From: Echeneis naucrates
Lineage: Eukaryota; Chordata; Actinopteri; Carangiformes; Echeneidae
NCBI RefSeq assembly: GCF_900963305.1
Contig: NC_042511.1
Span: forward strand, 258,001-322,000
Direction: 5' to 3'
DNA length: 64,000 bases
The position numbers and the translations under genes were made by a program. The notes under the pieces are model-generated. The model had not been told where the DNA came from, made no database searches, and worked only from the letters and a program-made list of their open reading frames with translations. How positions within the stretch are numbered: position 1 is the first letter of the stretch; each line of letters opens with the position of its first letter. Of the stretch, positions 48,301-59,900 are shown one piece after another.

Positions 48301-50557
48301 AGCAGAAGTTCCAAACAGGTTTGCTGACTCCGCAAAATCTTTTCATATGTCAGATTTCTGATTCTTCTGATGCGAGTCATAAATCCAATATGTCTGATGT
48401 TGTCATGTGACTCAAACAGCTGTTTTTGTTTCATACAGGAAGATCCTCCAACGGAGGTGGAGGACGATGGGCGAGACATCACTCCCTCTGTCACCAAGAA
48501 AAGAGTTTTACCTGCGTGGATGATGGCGGCGGGTCCATGCAGCCTGAAAGGTGACACATGACCACAGAGACGCTGAGGTCTTTAGCTGTCATGTTTTTTG
48601 GGTCGACCTGGTGTCTGTTTCAGACTCCGATGTAGCTGCTGTTTGAATCTTGAACACAGATGTTTTTGAAGCGTTCAGTTGCAACAACACAGTGTCTGCT
48701 GAGGGGCGGAGTCTGTTTTCAGGAGATGTCATCCAGGGGCTGCTGGGACGTCATCGCCTGAACACGGCTCACTTCAGATGTTTGTCAATATTCACCAGCA
48801 GCTCCTGTGTCTCTGGGAGGAGAAGGTCAACTTGATGTCTGATGACCTTTCAGAGCAGATTAGATGAAGGGACATCAGGGGATCTTCACCAGAGGACGAG
48901 AAGGTCCAGTTGCCTGAGAAGAGTTGAAGAGCAGCAGGACAGAGATCAGACCTCCATCTCTAAAACTCTCCTGTTTGTTACTCTACCTGTGCACGTCCTT
49001 CACGTCCTTCCTGTCCTCCTGGTCTCCATCAGACAGACTTCCTGTGATGGAGGACTGGTTAGGGTTAGACTGACTCCACCAGTCTCATCTAATCTGGTTT
49101 GGTTTCTGTTTCAGTCCGATCGCCTGCGAAGGTTAAAGCAGCATCAACCGGCAGTAAACCAGCAGCAGCCTCTCAGGCCACGCTCACCACTATGTCCTCA
49201 CCTGAGGAGGAGGAGAGAAGGCTGAGGAAGAGGAGGAGAAAGATCAGTGACGAAGATGAAGACGAAGCAGCTCAGTCCAAAACAGTTGAGTACAATTATC
49301 AGACCTGACCTCACTAACTGAATTGTTTGCAGAGTAGTGAAGTTAAGTTTTGGTTTTATTTCAGGATGTTCCTTCAGAGTATCCAACACTCAGGGATCCA
49401 GATCAGGGACCTGTTGGATCTGGATCTGAGGAGGTGTCCACAGCTGGAAAAAACATGAAAAGAAACTCGAGCAAGTCCAAGAAGAACGGCGAGAAGTTGC
49501 CTGAAGGAGCTGTCGGGTCGAACGGCGGCTCTGTGTCTGTCCCTGCTCCATCCAAAACTGGACTCAGAGCGCCGTGTCCATACGGGAAGGACTGCTACAG
49601 GTGAGTCCGCTCCAGCTTCTACCCAGACACAGCATGGAGCTGAAAACCAGAGGTTTGTCCATCATCCATCCATGTTTGTTCCTGCAGGAAGAACCCAGTC
49701 CATTTCCAGGAGTGCAGTCATCCTGGAGACTCCGAGTATGAGGAGGAGGAGGAGGACCGACCTGAGTGTCCCTACGGCACCGACTGCTACAGGTCAGACT
49801 GATCGTGTTCATCCAGTTGTGTTTGTGTTGTTGTTGTTTATCACAAACCAACTGACACTGATTTTGTTTCTCTAACAGGAAAAATCCTCTTCACAGGAAA
49901 CAATTCCAACACACAAAGAGACAAGGTAACTTCCATCCTGTGGATCGAATTGACTTTAATATGAATGTAGAAATAAATGGACTGAACTCTGAACATTTAA
50001 GAATTAAAAAAGACAAATGATTCATCCATGAATAGAATTCAAACTAAGGTTTTCATTTAAAAATCAACAAGTGTCATGAAGAAGATAAAAGATCAATGAA
50101 ATTAAAGATCTGATGGAGGAAAATGAGAAATTGTCCTTTAAAACAGCTGAAGTTATTCATTCATTTTTCTTTAAATCAGGTTTAAAAATGAATTCATATT
50201 TAATTCTACAAAATTGTCCTTTTGAAATTGGCTGTAAATGATTGTACTTCCTCTCATTTCTTTTTTTGGATCAATTTCTTTCACATTAAATGAGTGAAGT
50301 AGTAAACAATTGTATTAAAGTCTGTTATTAAAACAAATGTAATGATGCTGTAATATTCTGTTTCTGCAGCTCGGGCCACTCGAGGCATCCCCAAGAGGAG
50401 CAAGAAGGACGAGGACGAGGACAGCTTCATCAATGATGACAGCGGGGACGGGGGTGACGACTCGGACTACATCCCCCCGGACTCAGAGGACAGCGGGAAA
50501 GAGGATGTCCAAATGCTGCAGGAAGAGGCAAAGACATTTCTGAAGAGGAGGAGGTGA
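45324..50557 (+). CDS. APLF: Aprataxin and PNK-like factor
   Basis: APLF is a DNA break-repair factor and histone chaperone recruited by poly(ADP-ribose). Ten exons: 45324-45416, 47009-47080, 47471-47631, 48147-48318, 48439-48550, 49115-49284, 49365-49600, 49688-49792, 49879-49925 and 50370-50557, joining to 451 aa. The N-terminal FHA domain shows TVLGRGPLLGITDKRVSRHH. The middle has the KRVLPAWM segment. Two PBZ zinc fingers follow: CPYGKDCYRKNPVHFQECSH (about residues 331-350) and CPYGTDCYRKNPLHRKQFQH (about 366-385), each split by an intron after CY. The acidic histone-binding tail ends DVQMLQEEAKTFLKRRR. Intron 1 contains a transposon-like insertion that begins about 20 bases after the splice donor. 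An AATAAA lies at 50917-50922. Confidence 0.95.
45438..46523 (-). mobile_element. DNA-transposon-like element, copy A (APLF intron 1)
   Basis: About 930 bp (45438-46368) is nearly identical, in reverse orientation, to 54627-55564. A further anchor (CTCCAGAGGGCT, reverse at 46511-46522) matches 54616-54627, implying that about 140 bp present here is absent from the other copy. Minus-strand fragments such as NERRKTGGAAPADYTASEEL resemble the KTGGGPPP linker of Myb/SANT-like proteins carried by PIF/Harbinger elements. No intact transposase is visible. Family assignment is tentative. Confidence 0.55.
47960..48035 (+). repeat. Dispersed repeat with CCCAAACACATGAGAGGAAC core, fragment
   Basis: Copy in APLF intron 3: TGAGCAGAACTCCTGAG then GACCCAAACACATGAGAGG. 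Same family as 24495-24665. Confidence 0.7.
49926..50369. other. APLF last intron
   Basis: AT-rich intron of about 440 bp with no feature I can name. Confidence 0.6.
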
Positions 50558-51229
50558 CGCTGTTGGTTTTTAACCTGTCATTAGATTTTTATGTTTAATG
50601 AGATTGAATCAGCTGATGCTTCCACATGTTCCCCCTGATCTGGATCTGGTCTGTGGGGGATCCTCATCCTGAGGGACTGGTCGGTTCCTAACATTTCTGA
50701 CTTCATGCCTCTTTGTTTGCGTCCTGCTGAGTTGGAGTTTCAGGATTCTTCGTCAGATTGCCGCTCTCATTCTGGACTATTAGATATTGTTTGTTTACAT
50801 GTTAGTTGTTGTTCAGATGTGTCTGTCATTGCATCTTCAGGTCTGACTCTCCAGAATCAACAGAAATGCACAAAAAAAATCAGGTTTTGTTCATCAAAAG
50901 TTGAGTTTTCATTTTCAATAAACTTCATCTGTTTAAGATCTGATCAGTTCATTATCACAGTAAAGGTATTCCCTTTGGACCGGACAGCCAGAACAGTAAG
51001 AGCTCCTGACCCTGGAGGTCTGGACTCCTCTAGACCTCTGAAGCTGGTCTGGGTTAGCCGACTGTCTGCAGCTCTTCTGTTGGATCAGACCACACAGTCC
51101 ATCAATGACCTTCAGAGAACAATGCTCTGCATCCCTCCTTGGTCGTAACATTCTGTCTGATCCAAACGATGTGACCAGTGTACAACTGCAGCAGTATATT
51201 AGCTTTAAGTCGTCTGCCTTTATGAACAT

Positions 51230-51400
51230 GACAGGCAGTACAGAGGTTATCATGCCTGGGGCCTCCAAAGACATCCTGTCCGTAGGTCTGTCTGTCTCTG
51301 TGATGGACTGGAGACCTGTCCAGGCTGACCCCGCACCTAACCCAGAGTGAGCTGGGATAGGCTACAGAAACCCCCGACCCAGAATTTAAATTTTCTGTTG
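51230..51400 (+). mobile_element. LINE/SINE 3' tail fragment
   Basis: TGATGGACTGGAGACCTGTCC, GTGAGCTGGGATAGGCTACAG and CCCCCGACCC are the standard 3' tail sequence shared by many fish L2-type LINEs and SINEs. Upstream boundaries are unclear. The fragment lies between the convergent 3' ends of APLF and SNRPB2. Confidence 0.65.
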
Positions 51401-51493
51401 CTTCATTCTCTACTTTTAAAATAACCACATTTGTTTCAGGCACCTGTGTAGAATTCCTGAAAAGTAACTGAGGCAAAAATTATGTAAAACTCA

Positions 51494-51688
51494 TTTATTT
51501 TACAAAATAAGATGTTGGCCTGAGAATTTACTCTCAACCCCAAAAACAACCACAGAATTCATTCAAAACAAAAACAAAAGAAAGTTCTACAGGAATTCTA
51601 AAAACTGAAGGGATCAGGAAACAATGGAAACTCAGCCACCTTGACCCCCCACTCAGAGTCTCTGTCCTGTCCAGGCTGGACCTGGAGA
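51494..51688 (-). other. SNRPB2 3' UTR
   Basis: A minus-strand AATAAA (TTTATT at 51494-51499) lies about 190 bases after the stop codon. Confidence 0.6.
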
Positions 51689-53419
51689 CTACTTCTTGGC
51701 ATAGGTGATCTTCATGGCGCAGGTTGCTGTGATTCTGAAGCCCTGCAGCGCATCTTTGGCCACACCTGCCTGAGATTCACTTTCAAACTCCACAAAGGCG
51801 ATGTCGTGTTTCCCTGGGACGAGGCGCACCTCTTTAAAACCAGGAAACCTACCGGAGACAAAAACAGTCAGTGACATGGCAGCTTGGGGAAGACGTGAGC
51901 GATCCCAGCATCAGTGAATGCAGCACTTACTGGTTGAACAACATGGAGAGCATCATCTCATTGGTCTCCTCCGGAAGGTTGCTGAGGAAGAGGATGTAGT
52001 TTGGTGGGTTGTCTGGAACCTGAGGAGACAGATCCACATCAGTTCTGTCCCACGGAGATTAAACACAAAGCCTTTTCATTGGCCACAAACACAATGGGAC
52101 TCATAATCAGACTGTTGTGATCAATGGAAAAGGTGCCAATCAGCATTCAGATCTGGGTCACGACCATGTAGTGTTTGTCTTCGCTGATGTTCACGCCTTC
52201 TCCTGCTGTAATGTCTCAGAGCAGAGACACACATTCATCCTCTTTGTGACGTCACAAAGAGGTAATGTTTAATAACAAGATCACTGATCTGGTCTCACTG
52301 TTACGTCCTCAGTCCAAGCAGAGAGGCAGCAGGAAACTGACAGAGGAACAATGAAAAACTGTTCGGTTTAGTCTTCAACATTAAAGGAACATGTGAGATG
52401 GACAAGCTTACCTGTACAGCAGGAGGGAGCACAGGAGGCACCAAGCCCTAAAAACGACAGAATATTGTGTTCACTCACTGACAACTTCATAGTCCAGACT
52501 AGACCAGATCACATCTACGACTGAATCGACTGGCTTTCCTCATTAATAGAATCTGAAGGTTCCTTGAAGTTTCCTTTAACATGGCTGAATCTGTTGTCTC
52601 TGTTCTGGGACTAACAGGCTTCGCCTCTAAAGCTTAATCACCTCCACCAATCTAATTCCCTTTGGAGACCCTGACTGAGAGCTGATGCGCAGATCTGGAT
52701 CAGGATCAGTGTTCATCCTCATTTCACATGTCTCTTTCTATTTTCTCAGCTGTGTGTTAATATGGCAGCCTGTTTCAGGAGCTGTTTTTGTAAGTGTTAC
52801 TCACCACCACTGGTTTCTTTGTGAGGTTAGCTGCCGGCTCTTGAGCCTTCTTCTTCTTATCCTTCTTCTTCTCCTTGTCACCATATGTGCCCTTCACCTT
52901 GGCGATGACCTCAGAATCGGTCTTTGCATACTGTATCCTCTGGAAAACAAGCAGAGACAAATCAGAGCATGGCCTCGCTCTGAGAGGAGGAGGAAACACA
53001 CCAATACTGACTTGCAGATGAAAAGACCAGGACGTTAAAGGTCAAAAGAACAGCAGCTGATCACGTGAGGGCAGGTCTTTTTAAGCCTACCATGGGTTTG
53101 TTGTAGAAGGGGAAGCCTTGTAGCTGCCTCAGGGCATTGGTGGCAGCAGCAAGCTCCTTAAAGACAACAAAGGCCTGCCCCCTCATCTTCATGGTTTTCA
53201 TGGCCACAATGTCGATGACCTGACCGAACTGAGAGAAGAGCGCGTAGAGAGAACGCTTCAGCTCTACAGGAGGAAGACAAACACATCAGGTCTGACTCAA
53301 CAACACATCTGTTCACTGCTGAGCCAGTTTCTAAATTCAGCAAAAGCTGACGCACCTTCTTTTTTGACTTTGTCATTGATGTTGTTGATGTAAATGGTGT
53401 GGTTCGGTCGGATGTCCAT
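51689..53419 (-). CDS. SNRPB2: U2 small nuclear ribonucleoprotein B''
   Basis: U2B'' binds stem-loop IV of U2 snRNA together with U2A' in the spliceosome. Six coding exons on the minus strand: 53356-53419 (ATG at 53419, after an acceptor), 53091-53263, 52805-52939, 52412-52447, 51931-52019 and 51689-51848 (stop TAG), giving 218 aa (human 225). RRM1 starts [17 protein letters not shown], with RNP1 motif RGQAFVVF. The linker is lysine-rich ([11 protein letters not shown]). RRM2 has [20 protein letters not shown] and [10 protein letters not shown], ending MKITYAKK. The short proline-rich 12-codon exon ([12 protein letters not shown]) is where U1A and U2B'' linkers differ. The start lies in the second exon; a non-coding first exon is at about 54409-54500. 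Confidence 0.94.
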
Positions 53420-53574
53420 GGTGGAGACTGAGGAAACAACACAAAGTTAGGAGAATTAGATCGAACTTTCAGTTGTCCCAAAGTGTTGGTTGATGTTGCC
53501 TTTGCATGCAGCCTCATCATTCAGCCAATGTATGAGAAAAACTGGATTAACCATTAGGGCCCTGGGGCATAATA

Positions 53575-53830
53575 TATTTAGAGCATTAGAAGCTTTGGAG
53601 CAGATTTTTCATAATTCCTGCTCCAAAGAATGAGCAGAGCTCCTGATCAGATGAAGATAGAAACTTCAGATCAGCTCTACAACGACCCAAACAAGAGAGG
53701 AAACATTCACAATGTGTTTCTAGTCAGTTCTTGTTTTCTGATTCCAGAGAACAGCGTCTGAACTGATCTGACAGAAGCAGATGACTCTGAAGACGAGGAG
53801 ACTTTTTAAAATGAAAAACACGAAGAAAAG
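53575..53830 (+). repeat. Dispersed repeat, longest CCCAAACA(CATG)AGAGGAA copy
   Basis: Reads GGAGCAGATTTTTCATAAT, GAGCAGAGCTCCTGATCAG, ACGACCCAAACAAGAGAGG, ATTCACAATGTGTTTCTAG and CTGATTCCAGAGAACAG. It lies in the SNRPB2 5' intron and shows the widest shared extent with 24495-24665. Confidence 0.7.
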
Positions 53831-54408
53831 TCAAACTGGATAAAAACTGATCCGGACTGATCTGACTCCTGCGCTTCACGCCATCACTGTGACGTCAGGG
53901 CCTCTCTTCTCTGTCCCCTGATCAACGTGGTGACACAATGACACCAAACAGCACATTTAGCTCTTCATAATTAAAGACAAAATCTGCTGGAGAAAAAAAA
54001 GGTCACAACCATCTGTCACTTAATCACAATTTAAAAAGGAAGCAGTTTTGTTATTCTTTCGTCTTTGTAAAATAAATAACTTATTCATCCGTTTTTAGGA
54101 GGTTCTGTCTTCCTCTGTGGTTAAATGGAGGCAGGACAGTCCGGTGTGTTACCTCCAACACCTGATCCATCCGCTTGGCTCACCTGTGCACCTGACGGAT
54201 AGAGCTAATGGAGCTAAAGTTAGCATGCGTTAGCTCTCCGTAGCTTCTGTTCATTCATAACGTTAGCTTAGCCTCTATTAGCCTTGGAGCTAACCGGCGC
54301 TTCTCAGAGCAGCGGGGTTCAAACCGACATGACCCGTTAAAGGCTTATCTGCCCCTGGATCCGCTCCGGGCTCAAACTGCGGCTGAAAAGAAGGACAAAC
54401 AGCCTTAC

Positions 54409-54560
54409 CTTCTCCCCTCTCACACGGCTCAGGCACAACCGGAAGCTCCGCCGCTGGCGCCGCTCACACCGGCCGCTGCTTTAACTCCGTCGCTACCTGC
54501 CGGCCGGGAGTGGCACTGCAGGTCGCGTCATTCTCCGAAGAACTCGTTTTTATTTTCGAC
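54409..54560 (-). promoter_or_regulatory. SNRPB2 untranslated first exon and promoter
   Basis: On the minus strand GGGGAGAAGG is followed by GTAAGGCTG, a splice donor at 54408/54409, in CpG-rich sequence. The transcription start is not determinable. The transposon-like copy B begins just upstream at about 54616. Confidence 0.5.
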
Positions 54561-54615
54561 TGACGGATTTTAGCGCTCTGCTTATCTCTTTTATTTACGT
54601 TTATGTGGACCTGGA

Positions 54616-55690
54616 CTCCAGAGGGCTCATTTGACGTCATTTCCGCAGAAAATTTGTCAGATTATAGGCTGCATATTTCAACCAAGAGGAGCAGATTATG
54701 ATAATGGAGACCTATGAAGAGTTCAGACCGATAAGAACAGCTAAAAGAACACTGTTTCTACAAACAAGACGAGAGAGGAAAACTGACAAAAAATGTAGAT
54801 CCTGTAAGTTAATATAGCCGATATAATATATCATTATATTTATATATATTATATTATATTTAATTCCCTCCCTGACATTGTCTCACAATGAAGGATACAT
54901 GAAAATCACTTAGTTTAGGGCCAAATCAAAGTGAGAATTATTTGATTTGTCTTATTTGGGATAAATGAATCAATACATTTTCTAAATGGTGTTCTATTAG
55001 TTGTAGTGCCAGCAGTGCAAATCTGGACCAAGCACACAAATATAATCCAAAGTGGTATGTGTTTGCTGTATTTGCTGTGCATTTATCCCTCTTTTAGTGG
55101 AATGTGGATGATGCACTGCGTAACATATTAAGTGTTAATATTATTTTAAGCAAACAAGAAGAAAAATGAGAGGAGAAAGACTGGAGGGGCCGCTCCAGCA
55201 GATTACACGGCCTCAGAGGAGCTGGATCATGGAGGAGATACAAGGATGTATTCAGTCAGACCCTGGAGCTGGCAGCTCCCAGCAGCTGTTCTCTGTCCAG
55301 GGGATGTAAAAGGCCTTTGGTGGTAAAATACTAAATGCATATTTATTGTTTCTCAGATGAGAAAAGTCTGTTTTACAGTTGAGGGAGACACATTAGTGTT
55401 GCTCAGGCTGCCAGCACACACCTTTGCTGCCCCCCACACAGAGGTGACTGTCAAAGTTGCCATGTACTCCTACATGAACAGCTCAATGACCTATTAATAC
55501 AGGTTGGAGCAGACAATGTGAGGGCCCTCTATAGAAGGAATCTAGAGCTGGATAATCAGAAAAAAGAGCTGGAAATGAAGGAACTAAAACGCAAGATCAG
55601 TAAATGGTACTTTAAAATGTTTTTTCTAAGCATGATTGACATTGTATACTTAAGACTTTTCCTTTCCCAGAGCTTTAATAAATAATAAAA
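54616..55690 (+). mobile_element. DNA-transposon-like element, copy B
   Basis: Inverted partner of copy A in APLF intron 1, with only a handful of differences over about 930 bp. Beyond the shared part it continues with a possible coiled-coil end (DNQKKELEMKELKRKIS) of the kind seen at the C-terminus of Myb/SANT-type transposon accessory proteins, and an AATAAA near 55678-55683. The reading frame is broken, and no terminal repeats or target duplications were recognised. Confidence 0.55.
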
Positions 55691-56929
55691 CATCCTGTGA
55701 TTGGTGGGGGGCTGCTGCTGATGGCTTCGTTTGGTCACATTACTTCCATCTGGTCAACAACATCTTCCCTCAGCTGAGAATCTGTTTCGTCAGAAAACAC
55801 CACCAGATCACTTCGGTCTGAAAGAACTCTCTTCCTCCGAACAGCTCCTGAATCCACCGGATCTTCTACAAACGGTGAGCTCATGTTCAGGGAGGATGAT
55901 CGGTGAAGTCAGAACAACAACTGGACCGGACCAGGTTAAGGTCCAGCATCAGTTACCATGGTGATACAGACAGCTTCAAAGAGAGCCGTAAGGCAGAGTT
56001 CAGCTCTCTGGTCTGTGAGCTAAAGCAGATACTAAAGAGCTTTAATCTTGCAAACAGTTTCGGTGTATCACACACAAATTACAGCAGCTGCTTCAAAAGT
56101 CCCTGAAAAGTGACACATTTAGTATTCCTGTTTTAATGTACTGATTAGTTTTAGAAAAGGAAACCTGATCATTTGAATAAAAATAAAGGTTCTATTCATT
56201 ATACAGAGTTTGCTGTAATTACAATGAGCTGTTTCAGTCTGTGGCCACCAACAGGACAAGGGTCACAAGATACAATTTAGAGACCGATTATTTATTCGGT
56301 AAAAAAATAAATAAATAAAACGTTATGCGACAAAATTACATTTCTCTGTGGCTCCTTTCTCAAACATTTGTTTGTTGTTGTTTGTTTTCATGAAATACTT
56401 GTACAGCTGGATCGGACGTTAAAGTCCTTCAGATGTTCTGAAATTTGAGATTACACTCTCCCTGTCTGTAAGTTTGTGTCCACTACTTTAAAGCGGCCAA
56501 AAGTTTATTCAATATTTCAGTTGTAAGTTTTTATCGAACTCTGGTCCAGCCAAGACTTTTGTCTGCTCCGGGCCTCCGTACCGCTGCAATGTTTTTGTCA
56601 CGCGAGCTCTGTATCCGAAGCTAACAGCTAGCAGCTAGCAGCAGTCGGTATGGAGCAGCAGAGCCGGCTCTCATCGGGACAGCGTCGCGGCGCCGCCGGG
56701 CCACGATAACGTCAGTCCAGGGCGGTGACCCCCGGCCCCCCTCAGCCCCCCCGGCCTGTCCTGTTTGCTTCGTGTTTCTGACGGTCCGTTATCTCTCCGA
56801 CTTTTGCCCCCTTTATCCCGCTGCGGCTCGGGAAGTTAGCCCGCTAGCTGGTTAGCCCTTAAAGTGCAGCGGGAGGCTAACGGAGCGGACCGACCGGACC
56901 ACACAGGGCCGACAACTGCGGGATGTGCC
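55691..56929 (+). promoter_or_regulatory. KIF16B upstream region and CpG-rich 5' UTR
   Basis: The first 900 bp hold a 77-codon open frame (55731-55964) with no recognisable family. From about 56570 to 56929 the sequence is strongly CpG-rich (GTCGCGGCGCCGCCGGG) and must contain the KIF16B transcription start. No gene is supported between copy B and KIF16B. Confidence 0.5.
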
Positions 56930-59900
56930 ATGGCATCGGTCCGGGTGGCTGTCCGGGTCCGGCCCATGAACAGGCGGTGAGTGTCGGACTTCAGGACGGT
57001 CGATGGGCGCAGGTGTGGCGGTTATTGTACGATGCTAACCGGCTTTCGCGGATGAGCCGCAGCAGAGACTCGTTAAATCTCAATAAAGACGCAAATGCCT
57101 GTTTCCAACCTGTCAGGCGTTTTATTTCAGACACGGACTGAGCCCAGAGGTTTGGGTCAGCCAGGTGAACACAGGTGTGCCTGTCATTGTGAACAGCAGG
57201 TTCTTCAGTCCAGACCTGTTTGTCTCTGAGAACAGAGCAGCTGATTCAGCTTCACTGCTCACATTTTTAACACAAGGTTGTTTTCCTGCAGGACTCACAG
57301 CTGAAACGGGTAAATCAGGGTCATCTGGAGCTTTAATGGTCAGATAAATGAGTCAGACAATATTCTGATGTTTCAGCCTATTAAATGGGAACATTTCCCT
57401 CTGATCATTATAAAGGATTGTTGTTTAAAAAGTAAAAAAAAAAACAAAAACAAATGATTAATTAATAATCCTTTCCTCTCTGTCTTGGCACCTTTATCCT
57501 TTTAAATTCATTGAAATCTTTAATCTGTCGAAATATCAAAGACCATTTCACAGCTTTCTCCTCATCTCTCTCCTTTAGAGGATCCATTATATGACAGCTG
57601 ATAATGAGTACACAGTCTTACAAATGCCTGGGAAGTTATTGTTGCACTGAGATAACACACCTTTATTGCTTGTGAAATTGGAACCTCAAAGAGTTCTGTT
57701 GTTATTAAATATGACACGAAGCCTCAGAACAAACAGAGGTGGACACAGAAAACCACATGACTGAGCAAACATGTCACTGACAATGTTCAGCCTCAGTCAT
57801 CTGGGTTTTACTGATGGCAACAAAATAAAGACCATTTAAAACAAGGACGACCATTAAACGAGATTCAACTTACCCACAGAAACAAGGAAAACAACTCTAA
57901 CCACAAATATATCATCCTATAGATGATATATCAACCCTTCAAATAAAAGACAGGAGAAGTTCAAATATGGACATTTAATTTAAAATATAGAGCTATGGGA
58001 GTCACTGCTGTTCTGTCTGATAAATGAAATTATAAAGCCAAAGTATGTGACAGCTTCACACTGTAGGATGAACGTAGCTGTCTGGCTCTTTTCCAGAGAG
58101 AAGGACTTGACTGCCAAATGCATCATCAAAGTGGAAGGAACCAAAACCTCCATCACCAACCTGAAGGTATGGTTAATTTTTTTCCCCCACAAGCTTTAAA
58201 ACTGATCTCAGCGTCCTTGCAGCTGAATGTGTTTTATTGATGTTTCGTGGTTCTTTCAGATCCCTGATGGTGTGGCAGGAGACTCGATGAGAGATCGAAC
58301 CAAAACATTTACATACGACTTCTCCTACGACTCCACAGACTGTAAAAGAGCTACTTTCGTCTCTCAGGAAAAAGTAAATATCTGTTTCTGTTTTGTCCTG
58401 CGTGTTGCCTCCTACAGCAGGATTAACCCTCTGAAAGAACGATAAGGCAATAGAAAAACTAAAAACACACACTTCATGTTTCCATATGTTCCTGATTAAA
58501 AACTGTGCAAAGCAGCATTACCAAAGAAAAGTTGAACGCAGAAAGTTTCCTCTCATGTGTTTGGGTTGTTCTAGAGCTGACTTGAAGTTTCTTTCTCCTG
58601 AGAGAAGTCACTTTTTTGTCCTTCCGACTGTTATGAAGTTGAACGTGGGCACCAACATTTTTGAGATTTTAAAGTGGGACATAGTTGGAAAAGTTAGGAA
58701 TTCCCTGGTTCGCAGTATTTTGCTAGTTTTTGTGCTTATGTCATCCTTGTTGTTTGTAGCGACTATGCCATCTGTAAATACCCAGAGTTCTCACTCACTC
58801 TTCACTAATCGTGAGTCAAAGCAACTCTGTATTGTATTTCAGTATTGATGCAGATCTGTAATGTGATATGTGAGAGCTCAGTAAACACCATCATGTGAGT
58901 GCAGACTTCACTGCAGGTCCTGTCAGACCAGGAAACACTATTTCTTGTGTTGTTTGCAGGTGTTCAGAGACCTGGGCACTGACGTGCTGAAAGCTGCGTT
59001 TGAGGGCTACAATGCTTGTGTCTTTGCCTACGGACAGACCGGCTCAGGGAAATCCTACACCATGATGGGAAATCCAGTGAGTCTGCAGACACGTTTAACA
59101 TTCACATTCCAGATGTTCTTATCTAGAAAGACTTCACAGAGTTCTGACTCTGTGATAAACGTCAGAGGTGAAACATTGATCAGCCTGCTCATCAGCGTAG
59201 GCTCCGGCCAACGAGTCTTGTTTACCAACCATCAGTGTGGAATCAAAATCTTTACTTTAATCATATAAGTCCTGTTCTTTCCCGGTTTAAAGCCCTGCAG
59301 AGGTTTTCAGCTGGATTCTAGCCAGAAGACAAACTAGTTCTTGCTTTTTCTTCTTGAACCTCCTAATTTATATCAAAGGCCTGTATTTTATCACCACCCC
59401 CCACCCCCACCCGGGGATGTTATCTGCACTGGGCTGTGAGCTGGGTTATCAGATGGACTGCTGGTAAACGTTCAGCCCGAGATTGGAGCAGAGAGTAAAT
59501 ACACTTCACTAATTGAATAACATTGACCAAGCACTTCACAGCACAGAGGAGGGGGGAGTGTGTTTTATTTTTCTAATAATTACAGAACATTAAGTTTGAG
59601 ATTCGTATTCTTTTATCAAGGTCTGTTTGACAGTTTTATTATTAACTGTCAGTGAAAAATGTGAATGTCCCAGAACAGGACGTCTTCAGATGAAATGACT
59701 TGAAACGATAGGATACTGGATGTACGACTGAATGCTGTGGTGTTTGTTTCAGGGAGATGCCGGTCTGATCCCGAGGATCTGTGAGGGTCTGTTCAGCCGG
59801 ATCTCTGAGGCCACGCGATGGGACGAAGCTTCATTTCGTACAGAAGTCAGGTGAGACCACACTCCAGTCTGAGTGTTGAAGTGGAGGTTTTGTTTTGATT

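Noticed and set aside
52100-52260. Intronic snoRNA in SNRPB2
   Set aside because: No convincing C/D or H/ACA box pair could be placed on the host strand by eye.
55731-55964. 77-codon plus-strand frame with a possible downstream splice donor
   Set aside because: No domain or family recognised and adjacent to transposon-like copy B; insufficient to call an exon.
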